Of a stretch of 64,000 nt of DNA, positions 1 to 8,734 are shown in pieces. The stretch comes from G963668345 sp965226215 (lineage in GTDB: Bacteria; Acidobacteriota; Terriglobia; Bryobacterales; UBA6623). The stretch lies in NCBI GenBank assembly GCA_965226215.1, contig CBDDCH010000001.1, positions 682,001 to 746,000 on the forward strand, read 5' to 3'. Numbering within the stretch: position 1 is the stretch's first letter; each line of letters begins with the position of its first letter. Made by a program: the position numbers and the translations under genes. The notes under the pieces are model-generated. The model was not told the DNA's origin. It did no database searches and saw nothing but the letters and a program-made list of their open reading frames with translations.

Positions 1-197
1 CGATCCAGAAATTCCGCATAGGCCAATAGGGCCTCAGCATTATCAGGGGATTCTTCCGCCGTGCGGGCCAATACGGCGCGTGCCTCCAGCACCTGTTGCG
101 CCTGCTCCAGTTGCTCGGCCCGGCGGATCGCATCCCGGACAGGTTCGGCCTGCAGCCAGCAGACACCGACCAACGCCAGAATCGTGGCTCGACTCAT
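1..197 (-). CDS. N-terminus of exported TPR-like protein (cut by window edge)
   Basis: The reverse strand opens with ATG at 197 and runs off the window after 65 codons. The product begins MSRATILALVGVCWLQAEP, a short signal peptide with a likely cleavage after WLQA. It continues as an amphipathic helix pair (DAIRRAEQLEQAQQVLEARAVLARTAEESPDNAEALLAYAEFLD) whose spacing and AL/A-rich pattern are those of tetratricopeptide repeats. Such proteins are usually periplasmic or envelope scaffolds. Only the first part is present, so no specific function can be given. The frame is seen directly; the TPR assignment is by pattern. Confidence 0.6.
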   Translation of the reverse strand, partial: MSRATILALVGVCWLQAEPVRDAIRRAEQLEQAQQVLEARAVLARTAEESPDNAEALLAYAEFLD

Positions 198-231
198 TTT
201 CTCTAACCCCCGACAGTCGCTTGCCCCAATC

Positions 232-275
232 GCGACCGACTTTTTGCGGTGAGGTTCGACCTACCTCACCGAGAA
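232..275. promoter_or_regulatory. Hairpin upstream of the TPR gene
   Basis: A perfect 8-bp inverted repeat, CGGTGAGG and CCTCACCG, separated by 9 bases lies about 50 bases upstream of the ATG at 197. It may be an operator or a stray palindromic repeat. The role is not known. Confidence 0.3.
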
Positions 276-358
276 CCACTCGTTGCGCACCGATTTTAGT
301 CGTTCGTAAGGTGTTCTGACAAGGCCCCGTCATTACTTTTAACCGTCACGAGCCACAA

Positions 359-1642
359 TTCACACTGGCTCTTCCGGGTTTTAAGTGGGCGAAGGAGCCA
401 GATCGAGTTTCCCACAGTGGAAGTAGATGGCGTTGATGAAGTTCTGTTGATTGCGGAAACCGCGCGCCGTGGCCTTGACCCATTGAATCCTTGAGTTCAA
501 CCCCTCGCTGACCGCGTTCGTAATGCGGTGTTTCAGATACGTGAGTATGTTTTCGAGGCGAGCCGTCAACATCCGCGCTACGGTGACCATCGGCGTCAGC
601 CGGCTGCGACTCGCCCAGCCGCGCCATTGCTCGAAGAAAGCTCGCGCCGCCGATTCGCAACGATAGTCGAACAGCCGCATCGCCGTTTCCTTCAACGCCC
701 ACGCCCGCGCCGTCTTCAAGTCGCTTTCGCGCAGCGCGCGGAACTCGCGCCAGGCGTCCTCGGAAAAGTTCGCCGGATGCCGCAGCCAAGCGTACTTCGT
801 GCCTGTCAAACGCTCGTCGCCGAGGGCCAGTAAACGCTTGTTCTCCGCCCGCCGCACCTGGTCCACCGCCTTCGCCAGATGCGCCGCGATGTGATATTTG
901 TCGTAAACGATCTTTTTCTCCGATTCGTCGAGATGCTCCCGGGTCGAGGCGACGTAAGGATCCCACATGTCCATCGCGACGGCCTCGACTCGGGCGAGTT
1001 GCTCTGCGCTCAACGTCTTCCAAAAGCCGTCCAGGCTGGCCTGGCGGCGTCCCTCGGCGACGAACAACACGCGCGAGCGGTTGAGATCGTTGACGACGGT
1101 GAGATAGCGATGGCGCTTGCGGAAGCTCTTCTCGTCGACGCCCAGGTAGGGAATCGGCTCTGCCGCGCGACGTTCGAGCCCACGTTGCACGGCGCGTTCC
1201 AGGATGCCGTGAATCTCGTCCCAGCTCAGCGCCAGCAACTCGGCGATGCCTTGCTGGCTGGCTTCCTTCAGCCACGAGATCGCGAGAGCTTCAAACAGCG
1301 CGGTGAAGCGGCTGGAAGCCTCGGCCCAGGGCAGTCGCTGCGCGGCGGCCGGGCGTGCAGGATCGTGCGGTACTGACAGGTGTCGAGGTGACGCCAGCGG
1401 CGTTCGGGCTGATGATCGTGGAGTGCGCACACGGCGCTGCATTGGCGGCACGGCCAGCGGACTTGCTCGTCGTGTTCGAGGAAGACGTGGACTTCGCCGT
1501 CGGCTCGGCGCAGCTCCACTCGCACGACTTTCCAGGGACTTTCGATGCCCAGAATCTGGCGGTATAGCTCGCGGTCTTGCATCCCGCGAGACTACCACCG
1601 AGCCTCACTAGCCCACTAGAAACCCGGAAGAACCTTCACACT
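359..1642. mobile_element. ISL3-family insertion sequence with 8-bp target duplication
   Basis: The element spans 367-1634 (1268 bp). Terminal inverted repeats of 25 bp (367-391 and 1610-1634) share the core TTCCGGGTTT and the outer GTGGGC. Both flanks carry the identical octamer TTCACACT (359-366 and 1635-1642), which fits the 8-bp duplication known for the ISL3 family. The perfect duplication shows a recent, simple insertion into an intergenic region between the TPR gene and uvrC, even though the transposase copy inside is damaged. Confidence 0.93.
381..1582 (-). pseudogene. ISL3-family transposase, frameshifted
   Basis: The reading frame opens at ATG 1582 (MQDRELYRQILGIESPW) with the first half of the ISL3 zinc finger (CRQCSAVC). 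Around 1330-1350 it must change frame to reach the DDE body, which continues to the TAA at 381. The body has clear ISL3 landmarks: YLGVDEKSFRKRH, VAMDMWDPY, IVYDKYHIAAHL and NAVSEGLNSRIQ. At the junction HARPPR runs straight into RLPWAEASSRF, so about ten residues, including the second Cys/His pair of the finger, appear to be missing. This looks like a small deletion with a frameshift. The protein is probably inactive unless frameshifting or a sequence error is involved. Confidence 0.85.
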
Positions 1643-1812
1643 TAATCGCGCCAGGCCCCCAGCCCCTCTTGCCGGGTTTTGTGGTCAGCGGCAAGGACAT
1701 CGACCGTGGAGTCATCCGACGACGAGCAATACTGAAACGGGGAGACGCTGGAGAGCCGCCTTGGGGCGGGCATTGTGGTCCTGCCCTAAAATCCTTGGTG
1801 AGAGAAGCGAGG

Positions 1813-3642
1813 CTAGGATGGGGTTGTGTTGTGGGCAAGAAACTGCCGGATGAGCTGAGCCTGTCTTCGATTGACGACCGCCGACAACTCTTCGAGGCTG
1901 GTGCCGCGCACTTGCTCAAGGCTTCCGAAGTTTCGCAATAGCCTTTGGACTGTTCTTTCGCCGACTCCGGGAATGTTTAGTAGAGCAGATGTGAGTTGAC
2001 GTGAATGCCGTCGGCTGCGGTGAAAACGCACGGCGAAACGATGTGCCTCATCCCGAACCATTTGGACCAGGTGCAGGACTGGAGAAAAGCGCTCGAGTTG
2101 GATTGGCTCGTCCTCTTGGCCTTGCACGAAGATCGTTTCTTCGCGCTTGGCGATAGCCGCCAACGGCTGGTTGATGATGCCAAGTTGTTCCAGCGCCTGA
2201 GCGGCGGCATGGAGCTGTCCGATTCCCCCATCAACCAAGACTAACCCCGGCATGGGCTTGTCCTCTTGCTGTAGTCGGCGATAGCGGCGGCCCACGACCT
2301 CCTGCATCGAAGCGAAATCGTCGATTCCCATCACCCCTTTGAGAATGAATTTGCGGTAGTCCGACTTTTTCATCTTGCCGCCTTCCCAGACGACCATCGA
2401 TGCTACGGTGTCGTTGCCCTGGATGTGAGAAATATCGAAACACTCAATGCGAGCCGGCTTGTCAGGCAGGCTTAGGGCATCCATGAGCGCTGCCATCATG
2501 GCCTTCGGGGTTGGTTTCATCACGCGGAACCGCTGTTCGAAACAGTGCCGCGCATTGTTCTGTACAAGCTCGAGCATCGACTTCTTCGGACCACGCTGTG
2601 GCACCGCAATCTCGACCTTGCGTCCGCGCCTTTCCGCCAACAATTCTTGAAGCGCACTCTGGTCGTCAAACCCAACGGGAACGTGGACCAACGAGGGGAC
2701 GTACTGCTGGCTGAGGTAGATCTGTTTTAGTAGGGCCGATAGGAACTCGGCAGGGCGCGACTCGTGCGCATCCTCCCAGTAGAACTCTCGGCGGTCTACG
2801 ATTCGGCCGTTGCGCACGTGAAATAGGTTCACCGCCACAAGCGGCGCTTCCGCGTAAAGTCCGAAAATGTCAATGTCACGGCCCTCGACGGCGGCCACTC
2901 GCTGTCGCTCGCTGAGCTCGTCGACGGTCGAGATGAGGTCCCGCAAGGCAGCCGCCTGTTCGAATTCCGTTCTGTTGGAAGCTTCCACCATGCGGGATCG
3001 CAGCTCGCGGACTAGATCGCTCTGTCGGCCTTCGAGGAACATCCGAACGTCCTCTACGGCGCCGGTATAGATTTCGTCGGTCGTCAGGCTCTTTACACAC
3101 GGCCCCCAGCAGCGGTGAATGTGATACTCCAGACACGGCCGCGGGTGGAAGCGGGTCAGGTCTACCCGGCAAGACGGGATTTTGAAATAGCGGTGAATGA
3201 AGTTCACCAGACGGTGTGCCAAATTGGCGGGGAAGTAAGGACCGAAATAAGTCGAGCCGTCCTTCTTGAGTCTTCGGGTCACGTACACCCGCGGAAAACG
3301 TTCCTTGGTCAGCTTGATGTATGGGTACGTCTTGTCGTCGCGTAACAGAACATTGAATCGTGGCTGACGTTCTTTGATCAGGTTGTTTTCGAGGGCCAGC
3401 GCCTCCTTTTCATTGGCAACAGCGATGTAGTCGATGTCGTGGGCTTCGGCCAGCAGGCTGCCGGTCTTGGCGTCCGATAAGCGCTCGTCCACGAAGTAGC
3501 TTCGCACCCGATCGCGCAGGCTCTTCGCCTTACCGACGTAGATCACCCTCTCGGCAGCATCCTTATATAGATAAACTCCGGGAGAAGTCGGAAAACCGGC
3601 AGCCCGTTGTTTGAGCCGGTCCAGATGCGGGGCAACCGCCAT
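1813..3642 (-). CDS. uvrC: Excinuclease ABC subunit C
   Basis: The 609-residue product has the full UvrC order. An N-terminal GIY-YIG nuclease (GVYLYKDAAERVIYVGKAK, residues about 21-40) makes the 3' incision. A UVR motif near residue 210 (EFEQAAALRDLI) contacts UvrB. The RNase H-like 5' nuclease follows near residue 395 (ECFDISHIQGNDTVASMV), and a helix-hairpin-helix lies at the C-terminus (LNIPGVGERTVQRLLRNFGSL). Length is typical for the family. In nucleotide excision repair UvrC joins the UvrB-DNA complex and cuts both sides of the lesion. The stop is TAG. The gene stands alone between the ISL3 element and a small nuclease gene. Confidence 0.97.
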   Translation of the reverse strand: MAVAPHLDRLKQRAAGFPTSPGVYLYKDAAERVIYVGKAKSLRDRVRSYFVDERLSDAKTGSLLAEAHDIDYIAVANEKEALALENNLIKERQPRFNVLLRDDKTYPYIKLTKERFPRVYVTRRLKKDGSTYFGPYFPANLAHRLVNFIHRYFKIPSCRVDLTRFHPRPCLEYHIHRCWGPCVKSLTTDEIYTGAVEDVRMFLEGRQSDLVRELRSRMVEASNRTEFEQAAALRDLISTVDELSERQRVAAVEGRDIDIFGLYAEAPLVAVNLFHVRNGRIVDRREFYWEDAHESRPAEFLSALLKQIYLSQQYVPSLVHVPVGFDDQSALQELLAERRGRKVEIAVPQRGPKKSMLELVQNNARHCFEQRFRVMKPTPKAMMAALMDALSLPDKPARIECFDISHIQGNDTVASMVVWEGGKMKKSDYRKFILKGVMGIDDFASMQEVVGRRYRRLQQEDKPMPGLVLVDGGIGQLHAAAQALEQLGIINQPLAAIAKREETIFVQGQEDEPIQLERFSPVLHLVQMVRDEAHRFAVRFHRSRRHSRQLTSALLNIPGVGERTVQRLLRNFGSLEQVRGTSLEELSAVVNRRQAQLIRQFLAHNTTPS

Positions 3643-4001
3643 GGGGAGAAACTTGCTTCGATTCTAGCAGAGGGATTTTTCGAAACCTTGCCGAACCGAC
3701 GGTCACATAGCAGATGGATTAGCGGCCCGTTGCAAAAGTCGTGCAGGAGCGAAAATGGGGACTGCCACCAATTCGCTCCCGTCATGATCCAAGAAGCAGA
3801 GCACTTAGCCTGAAGCGAATTGGCTGGCTGTACCCGATTTTCGCGACCTTCACTTCTACCACGGGCTGCGAGCGGCACAACTCACCAGGTGAGCGCCGGC
3901 CCGCTTCCTCACCGGGCGGCGAGGCAAAGAGCGTAAGAGCCCGGTCAGTACGAGGCTGGCGCGCTCGCCGTTTCTTGAGCAAAGCGGGCTAGAATGGGGA
4001 C
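3643..4001. repeat. Intergenic region with a degenerate REPIN-like palindrome
   Basis: No gene is seen. At 3757-3835 the sequence GGGGACTGCCACCAATTCGC is followed about 35 bases later by its imperfect inverse (GCGAATTGGCTGGCTGTACC). The same palindrome forms the core of the 163-bp MITEs at 35.8 and 63.7 kb. Here it lacks their outer terminal repeats, so it is an independent or eroded copy. Confidence 0.6.
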
Positions 4002-4511
4002 ATGGCGTCTCCACCCACCCTCGTGTCTGTCGACGAATATTTGCGGACCAGCTTCAGCGACGGAGACCGGGAATATGTTGATGGCCGCCTCGTGGAGCGA
4101 AACCTGGGCGAGAAGGATCATAGCAAGACGCAGGGGGAATTGATCTACTTCTTCCGCGCGAACCGAGAGACTTTCGGAACATACGCCTTCCCTGAACAAC
4201 GCGTGCAAGTAAAACCGACCCGCTTCCGGGTATCCGACGTGTGCGTCTACATCGGCAAGGAACCCGAAGAGCAGGTCTTTCGGACACCGCCATTTCTAGT
4301 CATAGAGATCCTTTCCAAAGACGACCGCCCCGGCGACCTTGAAGACAAAGTTAGCGACTACCTCGAGTTCAGCGTGCCTTACGTTTGGGTAATCGACCCC
4401 GCTGGCAAGCGCGGATACATTTGCACAAGAGAAGGCAAACAAGAAGCCGCGGAAGGCGTGCTCAAGACCGACAATCCTTCGATCAAGCTCGATCTGAGAG
4501 TCCTTTTCTAG
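4002..4511 (+). CDS. Uma2-family (DUF820) restriction-endonuclease-fold protein
   Basis: The 169-residue protein has the Uma2/DUF820 pattern of the PD-(D/E)XK fold: an N-terminal SVDEYL, then DREYVDGRLVERN, RVSDVCVYIGK (acidic metal ligand), PPFLVIEILSKDDR (E-x-L on the core strand), a helix with DKVSDYLEFSVPYVWVIDP, and a final strand RGYICTREG. Family members are abundant in cyanobacteria, planctomycetes and acidobacteria, usually as lone genes. Nuclease activity has been proposed but the biological role is unclear. No toxin-antitoxin partner is visible on either side. Confidence 0.88.
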   Translation: MASPPTLVSVDEYLRTSFSDGDREYVDGRLVERNLGEKDHSKTQGELIYFFRANRETFGTYAFPEQRVQVKPTRFRVSDVCVYIGKEPEEQVFRTPPFLVIEILSKDDRPGDLEDKVSDYLEFSVPYVWVIDPAGKRGYICTREGKQEAAEGVLKTDNPSIKLDLRVLF

Positions 4512-4548
4512 CGCGTCTCCGATCAAACGCCGCCCGACCTCATCAGCT

Positions 4549-5067
4549 CTACAACTCGTGCAGCGCCAGCGCCCCTCGATAGAAGCAGTAGAGACCCGCC
4601 ATCTGGATCACGTGGTAGAGATCATTGTGATTGAAGTGCTCAGCCAGCGACCAGCCGCTTTGCTGCATCCCTAACCCGACCAGGGTTACGCCGATCCCTC
4701 TAACTAACCATCTTGCTCCGGACTTCCTTAGCCCCGGATCGGCCGTATGAGGACGCCGAACGGAGCGCACACCGGCCCATAGCATCACCAAGCTGCTCAC
4801 TGCGATGGCCGTCACCGTGACGGTCCACACGAGGCGCAGGTTCGCCGAGCCCAGGTAAAGGGCAAATCCGTGTGCAGTCCCTCCGGCGAGAGCAGCGACG
4901 GCGGTCCCCGCGAACGCGGCCGCCCAAACTGGAATCGATCCAAGCCGCATGGTCGGTGCCCGTCGCGCCAGCACTCTAGCCTGGACCAGACATTGCGCGG
5001 CGAGCAGATAGTCGGTCACCATCGTCATCGGCTCGGTGATGTGGGGGCTAGCCATAGTAGCGTTCAC
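4549..5067 (-). CDS. Small integral membrane protein (DUF6962-like)
   Basis: The 172-residue protein has about five hydrophobic segments: residues ~16-32, ~47-68, ~80-98, ~125-140 and the C-terminal stretch. A conserved-looking polar motif HFNHNDLYHVIQM lies just before the last segment and suggests a metal- or haem-binding, or simply polar, membrane-surface site. The pattern matches what I recall of DUF6962 membrane proteins. Function is not known. ATG at 5067 is used; a second Met is four codons in. It is not co-directional with the porin operon that follows. Confidence 0.6.
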   Translation of the reverse strand: MNATMASPHITEPMTMVTDYLLAAQCLVQARVLARRAPTMRLGSIPVWAAAFAGTAVAALAGGTAHGFALYLGSANLRLVWTVTVTAIAVSSLVMLWAGVRSVRRPHTADPGLRKSGARWLVRGIGVTLVGLGMQQSGWSLAEHFNHNDLYHVIQMAGLYCFYRGALALHEL

Positions 5068-5460
5068 CTAAGCTGTGATGAAACCAACAAATCTTTCCCC
5101 CCGTGGCACCGTTTGTCATGTACGGGGAGCGACATGTCGCGCCCCGGACAAGCGGGATCGCTTGTCCCTACTTGAGTCGTCACAAGCTGGGGCAGTAGGG
5201 ACCGGCGATCTCGCCGGTCCAGGGGTCCAACATATCGCGCCCCGGGGACCGCCTGTCGCCACCTTCCGTCTCCCTACGACCTTTTGCGTCCATCTCGGAA
5301 CCCCAGGGAGCAATTCGAGCATCCGTCGCCCATTTTGCCAAACATCAGTTGACCCTCGTTCGCTCTCGTTTCCGAACGATTGCCGAAAACACCATCGCTC
5401 GCGGGTTGGTCCTCGAACCCGTATGCCACGTGAACGCAGGCCGACATACAAAAATTCGGG
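5068..5460. repeat. Palindromic repeat cluster, copy 1 (GGACAAGC family)
   Basis: This gene-free stretch contains three palindromes in a row: GCGACATGTCGC (5129-5140), GGACAAGC..GCTTGTCC (from 5146) and GGACCGGCGATCTCGCCGGT (about 5200-5220). The same ordered cluster recurs at 49862-49970 in the same orientation. It is likely a REP-type intergenic repeat. The rest of the interval shows nothing recognisable. Confidence 0.65.
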
Positions 5461-5463
5461 TAC

Positions 5464-5493
5464 TTGACATGAGAGTGCTGGGATGACTATAGT
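5464..5493 (+). promoter_or_regulatory. Sigma-70-type promoter for the porin operon
   Basis: A perfect -35 box TTGACA (5464-5469) is followed after 18 bases by TATAGT (5488-5493), one base off the -10 consensus. It sits about 45 bases upstream of the proposed translation start of the porin. The downstream leader is unusually A+T rich. Confidence 0.55.
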
Positions 5494-5535
5494 TATTAGT
5501 TAACCATATAGAATAGTTTATTTAGTCATAGCTAA

Positions 5536-6906
5536 ATTAGCCGCCAACTCTACTGTCTCGCCCTAGCCGCACTAGCGACAGCAGTCCCCGCCCTCTCCCA
5601 AAGCGACACGACCGGGACCGCCCAAGCTCGCATGGAGGAACTGGAACAGCGCATCGCGAAGCTCGAGGAAAGACTTCGCCGGATCGAAGCCGAGCCTAGC
5701 ACAGCCGTAGAAGCACCGGCGTCAGAGGTTGCGGAGGAAGATGAATCTCCTGACCCAGTCCCGGTCGCGGCTGCCCCCCCCCACGAAGCCCCGCAACAAG
5801 TTATCGGCTCGGTACCGACAAGCACGCCGGAGGTCCCCGACGAAGGGCGGGATCTCGCGTCCTCGGAAATCAGGTTGCCTTTCTCCGGGTACATGGACTT
5901 CCACTTCAACAACGCACAAAACGAGCCCAGCCAGCTCGACATGCACCGCTTCGTGTTGCTGTTTGGGCACAGCTTTACTGATCGGATCCAGTTCTGGTCG
6001 GAGCTGGAACTCGAGCACGCGTTTGTTTCCGGAGAGGGCGAGTTCGGCGAGCTGGAACTCGAGCAAGCCTACCTCGACTTCCTCGTCAAGCCCTGGCTGA
6101 ACTTCCGCGGCGGCATTCTGCTTGCCCCGGTGGGCCTCATCAACGAGCGCCACGAGCCACCGGCGTTCAACGGAGTGGAGCGGCCCTTCGTCGACACGGT
6201 CATCGTCCCGAGCACGTGGTTCGACTCGGGCGCCGGTATTTTCGGCGATCTCGGCAGGGGCTTCGTCTACAAGGCTTATGTCATGTCGCCCCTTGATGCC
6301 ACCGCCTTCGACGCCGAGGAGGGCATCCGGGGCGGACGCCAGAAGGCATTTCAATCGGTCGTACAAAACACGGCCTACACCGGCCGGCTGGAATACCACG
6401 GGTTGCCTGGCCTCTCTTTGGGTAGCAGTGTGTGGTGGGGCAATACCGGTTTCAATCTCCCGGACATCAACCCCCGCGTCCGTGTCTTCGAGTTCGACGG
6501 CCGTTACCGCTTCTCGCGGTTCGATTTTCGCGGCCAGTTCGCTCGCGTCGACATTACAAGGACCGATGAGATTAACTTCCTGACGCAGCTTCGTACAGGT
6601 GTCAATCCGAATATTGCGCGCGGGATGCGAGGGTTCTACTGGGAGTCGGCTTACCATCTTTTGCCCTTTCACTTTCCGCACGACTTCGTGGCCTTTGTAC
6701 GCTACGAGAACTTCGATACCCAACACAGAATGGCGCCGGGCTTCCTGCCGCTCAGACAATTCGATCGCTCGGCATGGGTGATCGGGGGAACCTACTACCC
6801 TGAACCGGATGTGGCGCTGAAGTTCGACTACACGGTCCTGCGCAACCGGAGTTCGATCATCGAGGCGCATAACTCCCTCAACCTGGGGATCGGTTGGTGG
6901 TTCTGA
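5536..6906 (+). CDS. Outer-membrane porin-like beta-barrel protein with N-terminal coiled coil
   Basis: From the first ATG (5632) the product is 424 residues. It has a short coiled coil (MEELEQRIAKLEERLRRIEAE), a Pro/Glu-rich linker, and then a barrel of alternating strands rich in aromatic residues (FSGYMDFHFNN, FWSELELEHAF, FRGGILLAPVGLINERHEPP) that ends in the outer-membrane signature NLGIGWWF with a C-terminal Phe. The frame stays open upstream to 5536 and there encodes a good signal peptide (SRQLYCLALAALATAVPALS), but the only start-like codon before the in-frame TAA (5533) is ATT. I take ATT 5536 as the likely start; otherwise the protein would lack an export signal. It is a phosphate-selective/OprP-like or short-chain porin by architecture. 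First gene of a three-gene operon. Confidence 0.75.
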   Translation: MSRQLYCLALAALATAVPALSQSDTTGTAQARMEELEQRIAKLEERLRRIEAEPSTAVEAPASEVAEEDESPDPVPVAAAPPHEAPQQVIGSVPTSTPEVPDEGRDLASSEIRLPFSGYMDFHFNNAQNEPSQLDMHRFVLLFGHSFTDRIQFWSELELEHAFVSGEGEFGELELEQAYLDFLVKPWLNFRGGILLAPVGLINERHEPPAFNGVERPFVDTVIVPSTWFDSGAGIFGDLGRGFVYKAYVMSPLDATAFDAEEGIRGGRQKAFQSVVQNTAYTGRLEYHGLPGLSLGSSVWWGNTGFNLPDINPRVRVFEFDGRYRFSRFDFRGQFARVDITRTDEINFLTQLRTGVNPNIARGMRGFYWESAYHLLPFHFPHDFVAFVRYENFDTQHRMAPGFLPLRQFDRSAWVIGGTYYPEPDVALKFDYTVLRNRSSIIEAHNSLNLGIGWWF

Positions 6907-6920
6907 GAGGGCATCACGGG

Positions 6921-7382
6921 ATGAATTGGTTCCACTTCAAGCGGGAGCGAACGCCCTTGAGCACTCGAGCCAGCATGCGTGGCGCGTTCTTTTGGCGACG
7001 ATTCACGCTTCGCGGATTTCGGACCTCACTCCCGATCCTGTTGGCCATCACCTTTGCCCTACCAGCCGTTACGACTGCCGAGCCGAAAGCCGCTGACCCG
7101 CCGGTCCGTGTGGTCAACATGCTGGCTGAGCGCTTTTTCTTCGTTCCTTCTCGTCTCAAAGTCAAGCAGGGAACGACCGTGGAGTTTCGAATTCGCAGCG
7201 CGGATACCAACCATGGGTTCCGCATCCGTAAAGCAGGTATTAATGTTGTTGTTCCCAAGCGCGGCAAAGGTCAGGCCAAGGTCATTTTCCATGCCAAAGA
7301 AAAGGGGCGCTATGACTTTGAATGCTCGAAATCGTGTGGGGCGGGCCATAGCATCATGCGCGGCACGATCATTGTGGAGTAA
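6921..7382 (+). CDS. Exported cupredoxin with a cytochrome-oxidase-type CuA site
   Basis: The 153-residue product begins with a basic region and a hydrophobic segment (RTSLPILLAITFALPAV, residues 34-50), then a single cupredoxin domain. All CuA ligands of cytochrome c oxidase subunit II are present: His98 in TNHGF, then Cys135, Cys139, His143 and Met146 in ECSKSCGAGHSIM. The usual subunit II transmembrane hairpin is absent, so this is a free-standing or singly anchored CuA protein. An upstream frame from 6894 overlaps the porin end; ATG 6921 with GAGAGG nearby is preferred. Position between a porin and a di-haem protein suggests periplasmic electron transfer or copper handling (inference). 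Confidence 0.82.
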   Translation: MNWFHFKRERTPLSTRASMRGAFFWRRFTLRGFRTSLPILLAITFALPAVTTAEPKAADPPVRVVNMLAERFFFVPSRLKVKQGTTVEFRIRSADTNHGFRIRKAGINVVVPKRGKGQAKVIFHAKEKGRYDFECSKSCGAGHSIMRGTIIVE

Positions 7383-7385
7383 TGG

Positions 7386-8561
7386 ATGAACGTAAAGATT
7401 GTGAGCGCGGGTTGGGCTTTGCTTTTCGTCGCGCCTCTGCTGTTCGGACAGTTTGGGCGTCGGTCGCTGCCCGGCAATCCCCTAGCGGGTATTACCGCCG
7501 AAGAGTTCGAGCGGTTCCGCCTCGGGCTAGAAGACTTTGTCGAGGTGGAGGACGCAGACGAGGGCCTGGGACCTGCCTTTAACGGACTGGGCTGCTCGCA
7601 ATGTCATAACTCACCCGCCATTGGAGGGGTCAGTCCTGTTTCGGAGGTTCGCGCCGGTTATCTCGACGACGAGGGCGTTTTCCACGAGCTTGCCGGCGGT
7701 ACTCTGTTTCACCTGTTTTCGATTCCCACCCATTTTTGCCAGCCTAAAATTCCGGCCGAGGCGAACGTCATTTCTCGACGGATACCCGTTCCGCTGTTCG
7801 GCGCGGGGTTGATCGAAGCCATTCCCGACGAAACCTTGCGGGCTCTGGAAGACCCCGACGATCTCGACAATGACGGCATCAGCGGCCGCGCCGCCGTCAT
7901 CACCGACGTGGGGACGGGCCGGGAGCGTGTTGGGCGCTTCGGTTGGAAGGCGCAGCATGCGACTTTGCTGGCCTTTGGGGCCGACGCGTATGTGAACGAA
8001 ATGGGAATAACCAACGCGTTGTTTCCCAACGAAGTAACCACCGGGTTTGACCCCGCGTTGCTCGAGTTTTGCGATCGGCGGCCCGATCCCGAAGACGCTC
8101 CCGATCCTTCGACCGGCCTGCGAGGGATCGACAACTTCGAAGCCTTCATGAAATTCCTAGCGCCGTTGGATCGCGGACCCGTCGACGACACTACTCGGCA
8201 GGGGGAAGCCGTTTTCGAGGCGGTCGGCTGCGCCGTCTGTCACATCCCGGTGTTGATGACGGGCCGAAGCTCGAACCCCGTCTTTGACAACAAGCCGGTG
8301 CCGCTTTACTCGGATTTGCTATTGCATACTGTCGCCACAGGTGACGGCATCGAGCAAGCGGCCGCCGCCCCCAACGAGATCCGCACCCCGGCACTTTGGG
8401 GACTGCGACTTCGCCGTCCTTTCTTACACGATGGAAGCGCTGCAACCGTCGAAGATGCTATTCTTCGCCACGGAGCAGAAGCGGAACAGGCTCGCCGGAG
8501 CTTCCTCGATCTCACCCCGGAAGACCGCTCGGCGCTGTCGGCATTTCTCTCTTCGCTCTAG
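7386..8561 (+). CDS. Di-haem oxidoreductase (DHOR/DUF1111, putative peroxidase-type)
   Basis: The 391-residue product has a signal peptide (MNVKIVSAGWALLFVAPLLFG) and two c-type haem motifs, CSQCH at residues 70-74 and CAVCH near 283. These are set in the DUF1111/DHOR framework (GLGPAFNGLGCSQCHN, GAGLIEAIPDETL, GRFGWKAQHATLL, EIRTPALWGLRLRRPFLHDG). Family members are periplasmic, related to MauG/cytochrome c peroxidases, and their substrates are mostly unknown. It starts 3 bases after the CuA gene stop, so co-translation is likely. Its TAG stop at 8559-8561 lies inside the CTAG at the edge of a MITE. Confidence 0.9.
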   Translation: MNVKIVSAGWALLFVAPLLFGQFGRRSLPGNPLAGITAEEFERFRLGLEDFVEVEDADEGLGPAFNGLGCSQCHNSPAIGGVSPVSEVRAGYLDDEGVFHELAGGTLFHLFSIPTHFCQPKIPAEANVISRRIPVPLFGAGLIEAIPDETLRALEDPDDLDNDGISGRAAVITDVGTGRERVGRFGWKAQHATLLAFGADAYVNEMGITNALFPNEVTTGFDPALLEFCDRRPDPEDAPDPSTGLRGIDNFEAFMKFLAPLDRGPVDDTTRQGEAVFEAVGCAVCHIPVLMTGRSSNPVFDNKPVPLYSDLLLHTVATGDGIEQAAAAPNEIRTPALWGLRLRRPFLHDGSAATVEDAILRHGAEAEQARRSFLDLTPEDRSALSAFLSSL

Positions 8562-8734
8562 TGCTTGGTTGCATAAGTTCACGATCGTTCATAGGCCGGC
8601 AATCCCTGGACCGCTCCCTCACGGTCGCGGCTCGGAAGGCTCTGCGAACAAACCACTTCCGGGCCAGACGGACGACCGTATGATCCTTCGGGAAAAGGCT
8701 TTTTAAATACGCTAACTTTGCAACCAAGCACTAG
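8558..8734. mobile_element. MITE family B, copy 1
   Basis: A 177-bp non-coding element with terminal inverted repeats. The left end reads CTAGTGCTTGGTTGCATAAG and the right end is its inverse (CAACCAAGCACTAG). The interior shares long identical blocks with 63810-63987, for example GGACCGCTCCCTCACGGTCG and AACAAACCACTTCCGGG. Both copies are bounded by CTAG. No ORF is present, so it must have been moved by a transposase elsewhere; TA/CTAG targeting resembles IS630/Tc1-mariner or IS5-type elements (inference). Confidence 0.85.

Noticed and set aside
1669..1941. 90-codon plus-strand frame after the ISL3 element
   Set aside because: Most of it is the complement of the uvrC 3' end, and the sequence has no protein-like pattern.
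4002..4511. Toxin-antitoxin pair with the Uma2 gene
   Set aside because: No small partner gene lies upstream or downstream in either direction.
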